Source: Oscillospiraceae bacterium
GTDB lineage: Bacteria; Bacillota; Clostridia; Oscillospirales; Ruminococcaceae
Assembly (NCBI GenBank): GCA_902779915.1
Contig: CACZDM010000003.1
Span: forward strand, 1-64,000
DNA: 64,000 nucleotides
Reading direction: 5' to 3'
The position numbers were made by a program, and so were the translations under genes. Within the stretch, counting starts at the first letter, position 1; the number at the start of each line of letters is the position of its first letter. Under the pieces are notes generated by a model, which saw only the letters and a program-made list of their open reading frames with translations, was not told where the DNA came from and made no database searches. This document shows positions 33,462-42,800 of this stretch, one piece after another.

Positions 33462-34699
33462 GTTAAAAATCCCCTTTTCATCGAAATCGCAGCCGCAGCT
33501 GCAGCAGCAGTTGACCAAGCAACCTGCAAATTAAACCCACCGGTATATCCATCAACATCCAAAACTTCCCCAATGAAAAACAGCCCTTTTTTCAATTTGC
33601 TTTCCATGGTTTTCGGATTTATTTGGCTGACATCAACTCCGCCCGAAGTTATTATAGCATATTCTATTGGCCTAAAGGATTTAACGTCAACTTCCAATTT
33701 TTTCAAAAGAGTCACTAATTTTCTTCTGTGATTTTTGCTAAACTGATTAGCCTTAAACCCCGGCTTTAAATCCATCATGTCAAAAATTATCCAAACCAGT
33801 TTGCTTGGAAGGAGTTTTTTCAATATATTTATCATATCACAGTTGGGAAAGTCAGAAATTTCTCTAACAATTCTTCGATCAAGCTTATCAAAATCAAGCG
33901 CTGGCTTTAAATCCAAAACCAGTTTATATTTTTTGGCCTCAATCTTTCGCATATGGGACGAAGCGCTCAAAACAAGCGGCCCTGAAACTCCAAAATGCGT
34001 GAACAAAAGCTCGCCCTGGTCAGAAAAAATCGGAATATTTTCCTCAAAAACAGTCAACCTAACGTTTTTTAGAGACAACCCCTGCGCCCTGGTTGGCCAT
34101 TTTTGACGGGTCACTATCGGAACAAGAGAAGGTGATATTTTGGATATTTTATGGCCTGCTTTTTTAGCCCAAACATATCCATCACCAGTTGAACCAGTCT
34201 GTGGATATGATAAGCCGCCTGTTGCAACAACAACATTTTCGCAAAAAAGTTTTCCATCACTAAGCTCAACTCCCAGAACTTTTTCTTCATTATATATAAC
34301 ATCAAAAGCAGCCTTATTCAAAATTTTAACGCCATATTTTTTGCAAAAAACAACAAGCGCTTCAACAACTTCCGACGCTCGATCTGAAGCCGGAAAAACC
34401 CTCCTTCCGCGCTCAACCTTTAATTTAACCCCCAAATTTTCAAAAAATGAAACGACATCATCCGGACCAAACCGAGCCAGCGCCCCATACAAAAAATTTC
34501 CATTAACAATCAAATTTTTAACAACTTCACAAGCCCCACATTTGTTAGTTAAATTACACCTGCCCTTTCCGGTTATTGAAAGCTTTTTTCCAAGCTCTTT
34601 GTTTTTTTCAAGCAAAACGACCTCAAGCCCAAAATTTGCAAGCAAACCAGCAGCCAAAAGCCCTGAAGCTCCGCCGCCAATAACAACAACATCTATCAT
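33458..34699 (-). CDS. HI0933/YhiN-family FAD-dependent oxidoreductase
   Basis: 413 residues. FAD-binding 'VIGGGASGLLAAGLLA' at the N-terminus, 'GKKLSITGKGRCNLTN', 'ATGGLSYPQTGSTGDGY' and the C-terminal 'GEVLDVDGYTGGFNLQVAWSTA' region are the family hallmarks. The physiological reaction is unknown for most members (BaiN-type steroid reduction is known for a few). Starts immediately after the rpiR-type gene and overlaps cmk. Confidence 0.93.
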   Translation of the reverse strand: MIDVVVIGGGASGLLAAGLLANFGLEVVLLEKNKELGKKLSITGKGRCNLTNKCGACEVVKNLIVNGNFLYGALARFGPDDVVSFFENLGVKLKVERGRRVFPASDRASEVVEALVVFCKKYGVKILNKAAFDVIYNEEKVLGVELSDGKLFCENVVVATGGLSYPQTGSTGDGYVWAKKAGHKISKISPSLVPIVTRQKWPTRAQGLSLKNVRLTVFEENIPIFSDQGELLFTHFGVSGPLVLSASSHMRKIEAKKYKLVLDLKPALDFDKLDRRIVREISDFPNCDMINILKKLLPSKLVWIIFDMMDLKPGFKANQFSKNHRRKLVTLLKKLEVDVKSFRPIEYAIITSGGVDVSQINPKTMESKLKKGLFFIGEVLDVDGYTGGFNLQVAWSTAAAAAAAISMKRGFLT

Positions 34700-35629
34700 T
34701 TAATTTTCCTTTTTTGTTTTGGATTTTTCAAAAACTTCATATTTTTTCCATATATTCTCTAATTTTTGAAAAGTTTTAGATATTTCGGATTTTTTGCAAA
34801 GTCCAACCGCAACAACCAGCGCATTAAGAAGCGACAAAGGCGCAACCAAGCCGTCAACAAAAGAAACCATGTCGCTCTGAGCCAGAAGAACCGAATCCGC
34901 TTTGGCTGCAAGCGGCGATCCGACGCTATCCGTGATTGCAATGGTTTTAGCATAGTTGCTGTGTGCGTAATGAAACGCCTGAACTGTGTTGCTGGAATAA
35001 CGAGGAAAACTGATTCCAATCAAGACGTCTCCTTCTTTAATGTTCGATATTTTTTCAAACGTTTCGCTTTTGCTTTTAGTATATATAACCCTAACATCTT
35101 CAAATATAAACGAAAAATAAAAGTTAACAAAACTCGCCAAAACCGAGGCGCTTCCCGTTCCGATGACATATATCTTTCTCGCATCAACTATAAATCTGAC
35201 GGCATTTTCAAAATCTTTGCGCGAAACTCGATCAAGCGTTGTCTTGATTTTATCCACATCCAGATTCAAAACTCGAGACAAAACGTCCTCTTGGGCGCCG
35301 ATTTGATCGTCTGCAACTCGGACTCGTTCAACAGTTGTTAACTTATTTTGAATTATCTTTTTAAGCGCTTGTTGAAAAGCTGGATATCCGCTAAAACCGA
35401 TCTCAACCGCAAATCTAACAACGGTTGACTCGCTAACCCCAGCTGCTTCCCCAAGCCTGGCTGCTGTCATAAAAGCAGATTTGTCATAGTTATTTATTAA
35501 AAAGTCGAATATTTTCTTTTGGCTCTTTGACAATTTAGGCGCTTTTTCCATCAAACTTTCCAAAAAATCCGACTCAAAAACCCTTCCATCTAAATAATCT
35601 CGCCCAATCAAGCAAAAACACACCACCAC
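34700..35629 (-). CDS. MurR/RpiR-family transcriptional regulator
   Basis: Up to 309 residues. N-terminal HTH_6 domain ('LSKSQKKIFDFLINNYD', 'GVSESTVVRFAVEIGFSGYPAF') and C-terminal SIS sugar-phosphate binding domain ('RKIYVIGTGSASVLASFVNFY', 'DVLIGISFPRYSSNTVQA'). The family senses phosphosugars such as MurNAc-6-P. The start is uncertain: the GTG at 35629 lacks a good binding site, and an ATG (MEKAPKLSK) at about 35551 is an alternative. A regulator of amino sugar use or wall recycling is possible. Likely cotranscribed with the downstream flavoprotein gene. Confidence 0.88.
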   Translation of the reverse strand: MVVCFCLIGRDYLDGRVFESDFLESLMEKAPKLSKSQKKIFDFLINNYDKSAFMTAARLGEAAGVSESTVVRFAVEIGFSGYPAFQQALKKIIQNKLTTVERVRVADDQIGAQEDVLSRVLNLDVDKIKTTLDRVSRKDFENAVRFIVDARKIYVIGTGSASVLASFVNFYFSFIFEDVRVIYTKSKSETFEKISNIKEGDVLIGISFPRYSSNTVQAFHYAHSNYAKTIAITDSVGSPLAAKADSVLLAQSDMVSFVDGLVAPLSLLNALVVAVGLCKKSEISKTFQKLENIWKKYEVFEKSKTKKEN

Positions 35630-35705
35630 GCTCTGAAAATATATTTAATATACACATTTAATTTTAGACTATATTTAAAATTATTACATCCTCTCAAAAA
35701 ATCAC

Positions 35706-36542
35706 TCACGAAACCTTTTCACTCTTCTCCGCGCACTCTCTGTTTAGCTGTCTCAGCGCGGCCTCAACCTCTTCATTTATTTTATTTTTCAAAAAATCCA
35801 CATCAAAGTCAACACTAATTTTTTCCAGATCGCCCAGACTGGCATCATCAACAACCGCTCGAGCGCCATTTTTTAGCATATTTTCAACAGCAAATCTCGC
35901 CGCGCAAATGATTTCATCAGCCTTTTTTTGAGAAATTTCTACCATTTTTTTGGCCTCTTTTTTTGACCCAGCAGTGAATTCATATGCGCGATCTGCTGCG
36001 TTTTGCAAAATTTTAGAAGCCTCTTCCCGCGCTTTTTTACGCAAACAAACGCCTTCCTTTTCGGCTAAAACAAGATTTTCCCGATATTCCTGCTGAACTT
36101 TTAACCTTGCCTTTTGAATGATCTTTTTGACCCGCTGTTTTGCAACCATTTCAGCGTATTTAATCTTATTTTCGATTTTTTTATTTTCATCTCTAAAGAT
36201 GTCTAGCTGGCTTTCTAAATCCTTAATCTTTTGGTTCATTTGGCATATAACTTGGTCTTTAAAATCAATCAACTCATCTTTTTTTAAAATCTCTTCTTCA
36301 AATTCCCTGTTGCTTTGAAGCATCTGATCTCTTAAATTTTTAACTTCACTGTAAAATATTTTGCATTTAGCTTCATATTCTAAAATTTCTGAATCTTTCT
36401 GCTGAATTTGAGATTCATAGTCTTTCTTTAGCAAATCAACATCAGAATTAAATCTGCTAGCCATATTGGTTATATACGAAACGACATGCCCTCTATCAAA
36501 TCCACCAAAAACAACTGTCTTAAATTTTTGACTCTCTAACAT
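35706..36542 (-). CDS. DivIVA-like coiled-coil protein downstream of ftsZ
   Basis: 278 residues. The N-terminus 'FKTVVFGGFDRGHVVSYI' resembles the membrane-targeting start of DivIVA/GpsB proteins (F-x-GY/F-D-x-x-x-V-x-x-(F/Y)). Residues ~30-215 are predicted coiled coil (long Glu/Lys/Gln heptads). No enzyme motif. Position directly behind ftsZ supports a division or pole role. The DivIVA call rests on layout and the short N-terminal match. Confidence 0.65.
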   Translation of the reverse strand: MLESQKFKTVVFGGFDRGHVVSYITNMASRFNSDVDLLKKDYESQIQQKDSEILEYEAKCKIFYSEVKNLRDQMLQSNREFEEEILKKDELIDFKDQVICQMNQKIKDLESQLDIFRDENKKIENKIKYAEMVAKQRVKKIIQKARLKVQQEYRENLVLAEKEGVCLRKKAREEASKILQNAADRAYEFTAGSKKEAKKMVEISQKKADEIICAARFAVENMLKNGARAVVDDASLGDLEKISVDFDVDFLKNKINEEVEAALRQLNRECAEKSEKVS

Positions 36543-36678
36543 ATATTAACATCCCGCTTTCAAACAATACCGACTATATTTTTAATAAGCGTTAATAAAA
36601 TTTTATAGACAATCACAAATACTCTAAAACATTTTTGAAAACTCTAATCTTTAAGACATATAAAGCGTGTTAAAGCGA

Positions 36679-37785
36679 CTAGCCTTTATTCTTAAAAATA
36701 TCCAATATTTTGGTGAAATCGTCGTCCATATCAATCACGTCATCAAATCCTCCAGCAGACTCCGACTCATCAGGCTCTTCAGGATTAACATCAGAAACCG
36801 TCGTCTTTCTGATTTTTTCTTTAAATTCAGTGTCAAATCCTGTTGCAATAACCGTGATTTTCAGCTCGTCTTCCAAGTTTTCATCAAAAGCAACGCCAAA
36901 TATAATGTTTGCTTCAGGGTCAACGCTCTGGCTGATGTGACTGGTTGCAGCATCTATTTCATCAAATTCAATGGTTGGAGGCGCTGTTATGTTGATTATT
37001 AAGCCTTTAGCTCCATCAATCGAAGTTTCAAGAAGCGGGCTTGATATGGCGCTTTCCGCAGCAATTATTGCCTTGTCCTTCCCTTGAGCGCTCGAAACTC
37101 CCATATGAGCATATCCGGCGTCTTTCATAATGGCGCTAACATCCGCAAAGTCCAAATTGATAAAACCTGAAGTGTTGATAAGCTCGGAAATGCTTTTGAC
37201 TCCCTGTTTTAAAACATCATCCGCGGCCTGGAACGCATTGGCAAAAGTTATCTTTCGATCATCAAGCATTTTTAAACGCTCGTTTGGAACAACAACTAAA
37301 GAGTCAACGCACGTTCTAAGACGTGTGATCCCCTGCTCCGCTTGACGCATCCTTAAAGCTCCCTCAAAATTGAAAGGTTTAGTCACAACTCCAATTGTCA
37401 AAATTCCCATTTCACGAGCAATTTGAGCAACAACCGGAGCCGCGCCAGTCCCAGTTCCGCCGCCCATTCCTGCTGTTATAAACAGCATTTGAGCTCCTTT
37501 TAAAGACGCCGCTATTTCCTCTCTGCTTTCTTCCGCAGCTCTTTCTCCAACCTCTGGATTTCCTCCCGCGCCATCACCTTTTGTTGTTTTAGCTCCAATT
37601 GAAACTTTATGACTGGCCTTTGAAGACAAAAGGATCTGGTTGTCAGTGTTTATGGCGATAAAATCGACATATTTCATGTCGGAGTCAACCATTCGATTAA
37701 CAGCGTTTCCGCCTCCGCCTCCAACACCAATAACCTTAATATTTACTGCATAGTCATCATCATGCATAATTTTTATGCTGCCCAA
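36679..37785 (-). CDS. ftsZ: Cell division GTPase FtsZ
   Basis: 368 residues. Tubulin homologue that builds the Z ring. 'GVGGGGGNAVNRM', 'NTDNQIL', the tubulin signature 'GGGTGTGAAPV', the T7 loop 'NLDFADVSAIM' and the C-terminal peptide region 'DVIDMDDDFTKILDIFKN' are visible. The start is taken as TTG (37783-37785) because GGAGG lies eight bases upstream; the first ATG would be 26 bases from that site. No ftsA precedes it. Confidence 0.97.
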   Translation of the reverse strand: MGSIKIMHDDDYAVNIKVIGVGGGGGNAVNRMVDSDMKYVDFIAINTDNQILLSSKASHKVSIGAKTTKGDGAGGNPEVGERAAEESREEIAASLKGAQMLFITAGMGGGTGTGAAPVVAQIAREMGILTIGVVTKPFNFEGALRMRQAEQGITRLRTCVDSLVVVPNERLKMLDDRKITFANAFQAADDVLKQGVKSISELINTSGFINLDFADVSAIMKDAGYAHMGVSSAQGKDKAIIAAESAISSPLLETSIDGAKGLIINITAPPTIEFDEIDAATSHISQSVDPEANIIFGVAFDENLEDELKITVIATGFDTEFKEKIRKTTVSDVNPEEPDESESAGGFDDVIDMDDDFTKILDIFKNKG

Positions 37786-37938
37786 AACCGCTTCCTCCTA
37801 TACACCAAACTTTTGTAATGTCTCATATTTTAGAGTTAAGTAGGATAAAACCTAGTATTTTGTTAATATATATTTCATCGCCACAAATTAAGCGAACTAA
37901 AATAGCAAAATTTCACATAACCACACCGCATGACATCC

Positions 37939-37967
37939 ATGATAACACATACAAAGGTCGATTTCAA
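37939..37967 (-). promoter_or_regulatory. Candidate ftsZ promoter
   Basis: Minus-strand TTGAAA (37962-37967), 17-nt spacer, TATCAT (37939-37944). It leaves a leader of about 150 nt. Confidence 0.5.
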
Positions 37968-38098
37968 TAGTTTTTTGTCAATTTAATTAAATTTTTTTTG
38001 ATTCACATATTTATGTGTTAAAATTAATTTAACAAAACAACAGCTAACAACGCTTTGTAATATATTATCCAGATTAAACCATGTGTTTTTTTAAAAAT

Positions 38099-38115
38099 GG
38101 CCTCAATCAGAGGTT
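38099..38115 (-). terminator. Weak terminator after ftsQ
   Basis: CCTC-TGATT-GAGG hairpin directly after the ftsQ stop, then CCATTTTTAAAAA on the minus strand. The stem is short. Confidence 0.4.
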
Positions 38116-38928
38116 TTATTTAGAATTTTCTGGTAAAAAATGGACATATTGAGTTGAAAAATCTAAAAATATTCTTCCTTTTTCGTTTATCCCGATATAT
38201 TCATTCAATATATTAGCAGCCATTGTGAGCATATATTGGGCGTTTGAAATGTCAAAAATGTCAATAATAACGCGATTTTGATATGTAACATATGCTCGGC
38301 TTTCAGAAAGCTCAATTTCACTGACATCTTTAAGTCCAACATTATCAATAATACTAATTAAATTGTCAATCTTTGTTTTATTTTCTTTTGATATTTGGAA
38401 ATATTCGCCTTTTTGATGATTTTGTGGGTCTTCACCATCTATTTTCAAAATCATCAAGCCACTTTTAAAACAAGGCTGGTCTGGTTCAACAATTCGTCCA
38501 TATCTGGATATATATATATATCTGCCGTCATTTTTTTGATAGCAAAACTTTAATTCGCAAGGCTCGCAATCAATAATCAATTTATTAGGAAATGATCGCT
38601 TAACGTTAACTTTTTCCAACTCTAAACAGGAATTTAATATGCGCTCCTTTGTTTTCTCGAGATTCACTCTCAACAAATTGTCTCCAACTTTAACTTCGCT
38701 TGCAGCCAAAATGTCGTCAGTCGAATATTTCCCAGTTTCCCTAACCTCAATCCAATCAATATTAAAAAAAACAGTTAGTGATAAAGATATGCTTATTGTC
38801 AAAAAAACAATAAAAATTAGAATATAATATAAAACATATGCTCTTTTTTTGCGCCTTTTCCTCATTCCACAGCTTTTGAGCTTTGCAATTTCCCTGGAAT
38901 TTATCCTGGTTTTCTTTGTTTTTTTCAT
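38116..38928 (-). CDS. ftsQ: Cell division protein FtsQ/DivIB
   Basis: 270 residues. Basic cytoplasmic N-terminus (KKTKKTRINS...), one membrane segment (~32-55), then a POTRA domain ('IDWIEVRETGKYSTDDILAA', 'GDNLLRVNLEKTKERIL') and a FtsQ beta domain. Bitopic divisome protein linking early and late components. ATG with GGGGAAGAG upstream. Position between murA and ftsZ is standard. Confidence 0.9.
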   Translation of the reverse strand: MKKTKKTRINSREIAKLKSCGMRKRRKKRAYVLYYILIFIVFLTISISLSLTVFFNIDWIEVRETGKYSTDDILAASEVKVGDNLLRVNLEKTKERILNSCLELEKVNVKRSFPNKLIIDCEPCELKFCYQKNDGRYIYISRYGRIVEPDQPCFKSGLMILKIDGEDPQNHQKGEYFQISKENKTKIDNLISIIDNVGLKDVSEIELSESRAYVTYQNRVIIDIFDISNAQYMLTMAANILNEYIGINEKGRIFLDFSTQYVHFLPENSK

Positions 38929-38974
38929 CTCTTCCCCTTATTTATTTAAGCCGCTATATATTTAAAAATTAAAC

Positions 38975-40231
38975 CTACACTCGAAAAACACTCGCTCCCA
39001 ATTTCGAAAATTGCTGTTCGATTTTTTCATAACCTCTGTCTATATAACAAACCTTAAAAATTTCAGTTTTTCCAGCCGCCGCTAAAGCTGCAACCAGCAA
39101 AGAAGCTCCTCCCCTCAAATCAGTTGCATATACAGAAGCCCCTCGAAGCATTTTAACTCCTTCAACAACAGCAACCCTTCCCTCAATTTTGATTGAAGCG
39201 CCCAAACGCCTGAGCTCGGGAACATGCCTGAAACGATTTTCAAAAATTGTTTCAACAAAAATTGTTGTCCCTTTTGAAACACACGCCAGCGCCATCATTA
39301 TTGGCTGAAGATCGGTTGGAAAGCCGGGATATGGCATGGTTCGAATCGGCGAAGAAGAAATCAAAAAATTTTTAGCCTTCAGAAAAATAGTGTTTTCACA
39401 TGCGCGCACCACGCATCCCATGTCGCTTAAAACCGGCAGAACAGAGCTTAAATGACTCGCCTGAACCGAGTTTAGCAAAACCTCGCCTCCCGTCATGGCA
39501 ACTCCACAAAGAAGCGTTGCAGCAACAATCCTGTCTGGCATAATATTATACTCGCATGGCGTTAATTTTTCAACCCCTTTAATTCTAATGACCTGCGTTC
39601 CTCCTCCAAATATTTTGGCGCCACATTTATTTAAATAGTCGCACAGATCCTTTATTTCAGGCTCAATTGCCGCATTATTTATCACTGTTTCTCCCTGAGC
39701 TGTCGCTGCAGCCAGCAAAATGTTTTCGGTTGCTCCAACGCTTGGAAATGACAAAAATATCTCAGCGCCATGGATCCTTGAGCCCGAAACCCTACACCGC
39801 AATTCTCCAAAGCTTTCAGAAATTTCAACTCCCATCTTTTTTAAAGACGCTATGTGGAGATCGATTGGCCTGCTGCCTATATCGCATCCCCCCGGAAAAT
39901 AGACCGTCGCTTCCCCGCATCTTGCCAATATTGCTCCCAAAAATATTATTGATGATCTCATTTTGTTCATCAAACATTTGGAAATCTCATTTCGACAAAC
40001 TCCTCTGGAATCGATTATCAAGGTTTTTTCCTGCCAAACAGTTTTGCATCCAAGCAAATTTAAAATTTCGCACGCGGTGATTGTGTCTTTCAAAATCGGG
40101 CACATATGTAGAACATTTTCACCGCCAGTGAGTATTGTTGCGCCAATTATCGGCAAACTTGCGTTTTTTGACCCCTGAACACAGCACTCTCCCTCAAGCT
40201 TTCTTCCTCCATCTACAACTATTTTTTCCAT
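38975..40231 (-). CDS. murA: UDP-N-acetylglucosamine 1-carboxyvinyltransferase MurA
   Basis: 418 residues. First committed step of peptidoglycan synthesis. N-terminal 'GSKNASLPIIGATIL', catalytic Cys116 in 'YFPGGCDIGSRPIDLH' (the fosfomycin-reactive residue is present), 'PGFPTDLQPIMMAL' and 'DLRGGASLLVAALAA'. Embedded in the dcw cluster between murG and ftsQ, as in several Clostridia. Confidence 0.97.
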   Translation of the reverse strand: MEKIVVDGGRKLEGECCVQGSKNASLPIIGATILTGGENVLHMCPILKDTITACEILNLLGCKTVWQEKTLIIDSRGVCRNEISKCLMNKMRSSIIFLGAILARCGEATVYFPGGCDIGSRPIDLHIASLKKMGVEISESFGELRCRVSGSRIHGAEIFLSFPSVGATENILLAAATAQGETVINNAAIEPEIKDLCDYLNKCGAKIFGGGTQVIRIKGVEKLTPCEYNIMPDRIVAATLLCGVAMTGGEVLLNSVQASHLSSVLPVLSDMGCVVRACENTIFLKAKNFLISSSPIRTMPYPGFPTDLQPIMMALACVSKGTTIFVETIFENRFRHVPELRRLGASIKIEGRVAVVEGVKMLRGASVYATDLRGGASLLVAALAAAGKTEIFKVCYIDRGYEKIEQQFSKLGASVFRV

Positions 40232-40357
40232 TCATACCACCCCGCTGCACAGTAACTATACAGCTTATTTTATGCATATTGCAAAATTTGGGTGAGTCTT
40301 TTTAAAATATATAACTTAAATCATATATTTTAAACCTGAAATTATATTTTCATGATA

Positions 40358-41470
40358 TCAAAACAAATTCATAACATGCTCAAAAACTCTTTTGGGGGTG
40401 TCGAGAATTGCTATTTTGGCTGCATTTTTGCTATATTCTCTCAATTTATTTTTGTCTTCATAAAAGGATTTGACAGTTTGTATTAAAAAATTTTTGTCAT
40501 ATGACTTTTCTTCAACAACAACCGCAGCCCTTCTATTTTGCAAAACAACGGCATTATAGTACTGATGGTTTTCAGCGACGTTTGGAGAAGGAATCAAAAT
40601 TGAAGGTTTTGCTGCTGCTTCAAGTTCCGCAAGAGTCAAAGCGCCCGCCCTGCAAACAACCAAATCTGCAGCCGCCAGACATATATCCATATTGTGGATA
40701 TAGTCTCGAACGTCAATTCTTGGGTTTTTTTTCAAATTAACCCCGCGCTCTTCAAGCATTTTCGGAAAACATCCTCGCCCAAGCCGCCCCATAGCGTGGA
40801 TGTGGTTTATTTTTCCGAAAGAACTGTGCCACGCTATCAAATCTGCTGCGATTTCATTGACTTTAACCGCGCCTAAACTCCCTCCAAATGACAATATGCA
40901 AAAATTATCATCCATTTTTAAAATTTTTCTTGCTTGGGATTTATTTTTGTTTAAAATGTTTTTCCTGACAGGGTTTCCAACAACAACCGCTCGACATTCA
41001 GGCATCCTTTTTTTCGCTTCCTCAACTGCCAAAAAGACGAGATCTGCTCTTTTGGCAAGGATTTTGTTCGTGACTCCGGGATAGGCATTTTGCTCATGGA
41101 TTGCGGTTTTTATTCCCATTTTGTTTGCCGCAAGAAGGATTGGCCCAGAAACATATCCCCCCGTTCCAATAACCATATCCGGCTTAAACTTACGTATGAT
41201 GCTTTTTGCTCTAAATCTTGACAGAGCAAGCAAGTAAAGCGCATCCACATTCCTGAAAAAATTCTTTAAAGAGGGTTTTCTTTGAAATCCACGAACCCTC
41301 ATTGAAACAAAGTCATACCCCGCCTTGGGAACCAAAGTTGACTCCATTCCCTTCGGAGTTCCCGCAAAACATATGTTAGCATCTTTAAGGTTATCCCTAA
41401 AATAATCTGCAATCGCAATGGCAGGATTAATGTGCCCCGCTGTTCCCCCAGCAGCAAAAAGTATGTTCAT
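40358..41470 (-). CDS. murG: UDP-GlcNAc:lipid I N-acetylglucosaminyltransferase MurG
   Basis: About 370 residues, ATG at 41468-41470, seven bases after GGAGG. Converts lipid I to lipid II at the inner membrane face. 'FAAGGTAGHINPAIAIA' (N-terminal G loop), 'GTGGYVSGPILLAA', 'HEQNAYPGVTNKIL', 'LSFGGSLGA' and 'VVCRAGALTLAELEAAAKPSILIPSPNVAENHQ' region are diagnostic. Placed between ftsW and murA. Confidence 0.97.
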   Translation of the reverse strand: MNILFAAGGTAGHINPAIAIADYFRDNLKDANICFAGTPKGMESTLVPKAGYDFVSMRVRGFQRKPSLKNFFRNVDALYLLALSRFRAKSIIRKFKPDMVIGTGGYVSGPILLAANKMGIKTAIHEQNAYPGVTNKILAKRADLVFLAVEEAKKRMPECRAVVVGNPVRKNILNKNKSQARKILKMDDNFCILSFGGSLGAVKVNEIAADLIAWHSSFGKINHIHAMGRLGRGCFPKMLEERGVNLKKNPRIDVRDYIHNMDICLAAADLVVCRAGALTLAELEAAAKPSILIPSPNVAENHQYYNAVVLQNRRAAVVVEEKSYDKNFLIQTVKSFYEDKNKLREYSKNAAKIAILDTPKRVFEHVMNLF

Positions 41471-41516
41471 ATTCTTGCCTCCGTTTATCAAGGTTTAAAA
41501 AATATACCACTTTTTC

Positions 41517-42749
41517 CTATCCTCTGATTCGTTCACGCTTTTTCAACGGCCTCGAAACGCCGGATAATTTAGGCGTCAGCGCATGCCTTGAAACTGAAAG
41601 GACAACTCCCATCTCAGCCAACTGCATCGCAAGCGCCGTCCCTCCATAGCTGAAAAACGGCAGGCTGATCCCAGTGTTTGGAACTGTTGCAGTGACAACC
41701 GCGATATTAAACATGGCTTGAATTCCAAATTGAGCAACAATTCCCGCGCAAAGCAAGGTTCCAAATTTGTCTTTTGATTTAGACGCAATCTCAAAGCCTT
41801 TATAGCAAAAAAGCAAAAACAAGACAATAACAACAACCGCCCCAACAATTCCAAGCTCTTCGCAAATAACCGCGAATATGAAGTCATTGTGAACCTCCGG
41901 GAGATACATAAACTTTTGCCTGGATCGCCCAAGACCCAATCCAAAAACGCCGCCAGACCCGATTGCAAGCAAACTTTGATCTGTCTGCATGGTGTTTTTT
42001 ATCGGGTCGGAAAAGGGATGAAGCCAATAGTATACACGCCCTCCCATATAGTTTCCTTTGAAAAACAATATATAAACAAGAGCCGCTCCCGCAATCAAAA
42101 ACAAAATTATGAACCATCGCGGCCTGGTCCCTCCGACAAACATCATAACTCCCGCTATTGAACACATCAAAATTATCCCTGAAAGATGCGGCTCAAGATA
42201 CATCAGAGCAACAACTATTCCAAGCAGGGTTGAAAACAATAAAACGCCAAACCCAAAAGTTTTCATTTTGCTTTGGTTTGCGGAAATCATCGACGAAAAG
42301 AGCAAAATCAACGAAAATTTCATCAATTCCGACGGCTGAAACTGAAAAAAAGGCCCGAATTGAATCCATCTTTTTATTCCATTTGAGTCTCCTTTCATGA
42401 ACAAAACAACAACCAAAAGACAAAGCGAAATCAAAAAAAGCGGAATTGCGAACTTTTTAAGCTTATTATAGTCTATTTTAGACATAAAAAACATCGCCAA
42501 AAGCCCCAAAGCTGCGTGGATTGATTGCTTGAAAATAAAATGAAAGCTGTTTCCTTGTTTATAGTAATATGCTCTTGCAAAGCTTGCAGAAAAAAGCATG
42601 ACAAGACCAAACGCCAGCAATATAAAAACCAAGATCAAAAAGACAGGATCCATAGCTCGAGAGCCGCGGCTAAAACATGTGGATTTTTTCCCAACAGCTT
42701 TAAAACTAAAAGAAGGCTTTAAAGGTTTGATCCTAACGCTTTTTCTCAT
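41517..42749 (-). CDS. ftsW: Lipid II polymerase FtsW/SpoVE (SEDS family)
   Basis: 410 residues, about ten membrane helices after a basic N-terminus. SEDS glycosyltransferase that works with the PASTA-type PBP of the same cluster. 'DPVFLILVFILLAFGLVMLFSAS', 'GSGGVFGLGLGRSRQK', 'PEVHNDFIFAVICEELG' (conserved Glu/Asp loop) and 'NTGISLPFFSYGGTALA' are characteristic. FtsW versus SpoVE cannot be separated by sequence here. Confidence 0.95.
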   Translation of the reverse strand: MRKSVRIKPLKPSFSFKAVGKKSTCFSRGSRAMDPVFLILVFILLAFGLVMLFSASFARAYYYKQGNSFHFIFKQSIHAALGLLAMFFMSKIDYNKLKKFAIPLFLISLCLLVVVLFMKGDSNGIKRWIQFGPFFQFQPSELMKFSLILLFSSMISANQSKMKTFGFGVLLFSTLLGIVVALMYLEPHLSGIILMCSIAGVMMFVGGTRPRWFIILFLIAGAALVYILFFKGNYMGGRVYYWLHPFSDPIKNTMQTDQSLLAIGSGGVFGLGLGRSRQKFMYLPEVHNDFIFAVICEELGIVGAVVVIVLFLLFCYKGFEIASKSKDKFGTLLCAGIVAQFGIQAMFNIAVVTATVPNTGISLPFFSYGGTALAMQLAEMGVVLSVSRHALTPKLSGVSRPLKKRERIRG

Positions 42750-42800
42750 GATCTGCCCCCATAAAGAAATTTCTATACGTATAATTTAGCATATTTAAAA

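Larger units (their letters stand above)
37786..38115. other. Intergenic region between ftsQ and ftsZ
   Basis: 330 bp without a gene. It contains a terminator-like hairpin after ftsQ, a CACATA-TT-TATGTG palindrome (38004-38017) and the ftsZ promoter candidate. So ftsZ is probably transcribed at least partly independently of the rest of the dcw cluster. Confidence 0.6.

Noticed and set aside
38004..38017. CACATA-TT-TATGTG palindrome upstream of ftsZ as a regulator site.
   Set aside because: A short A/T-rich palindrome with no known regulator match; kept only as a note in the intergenic entry.
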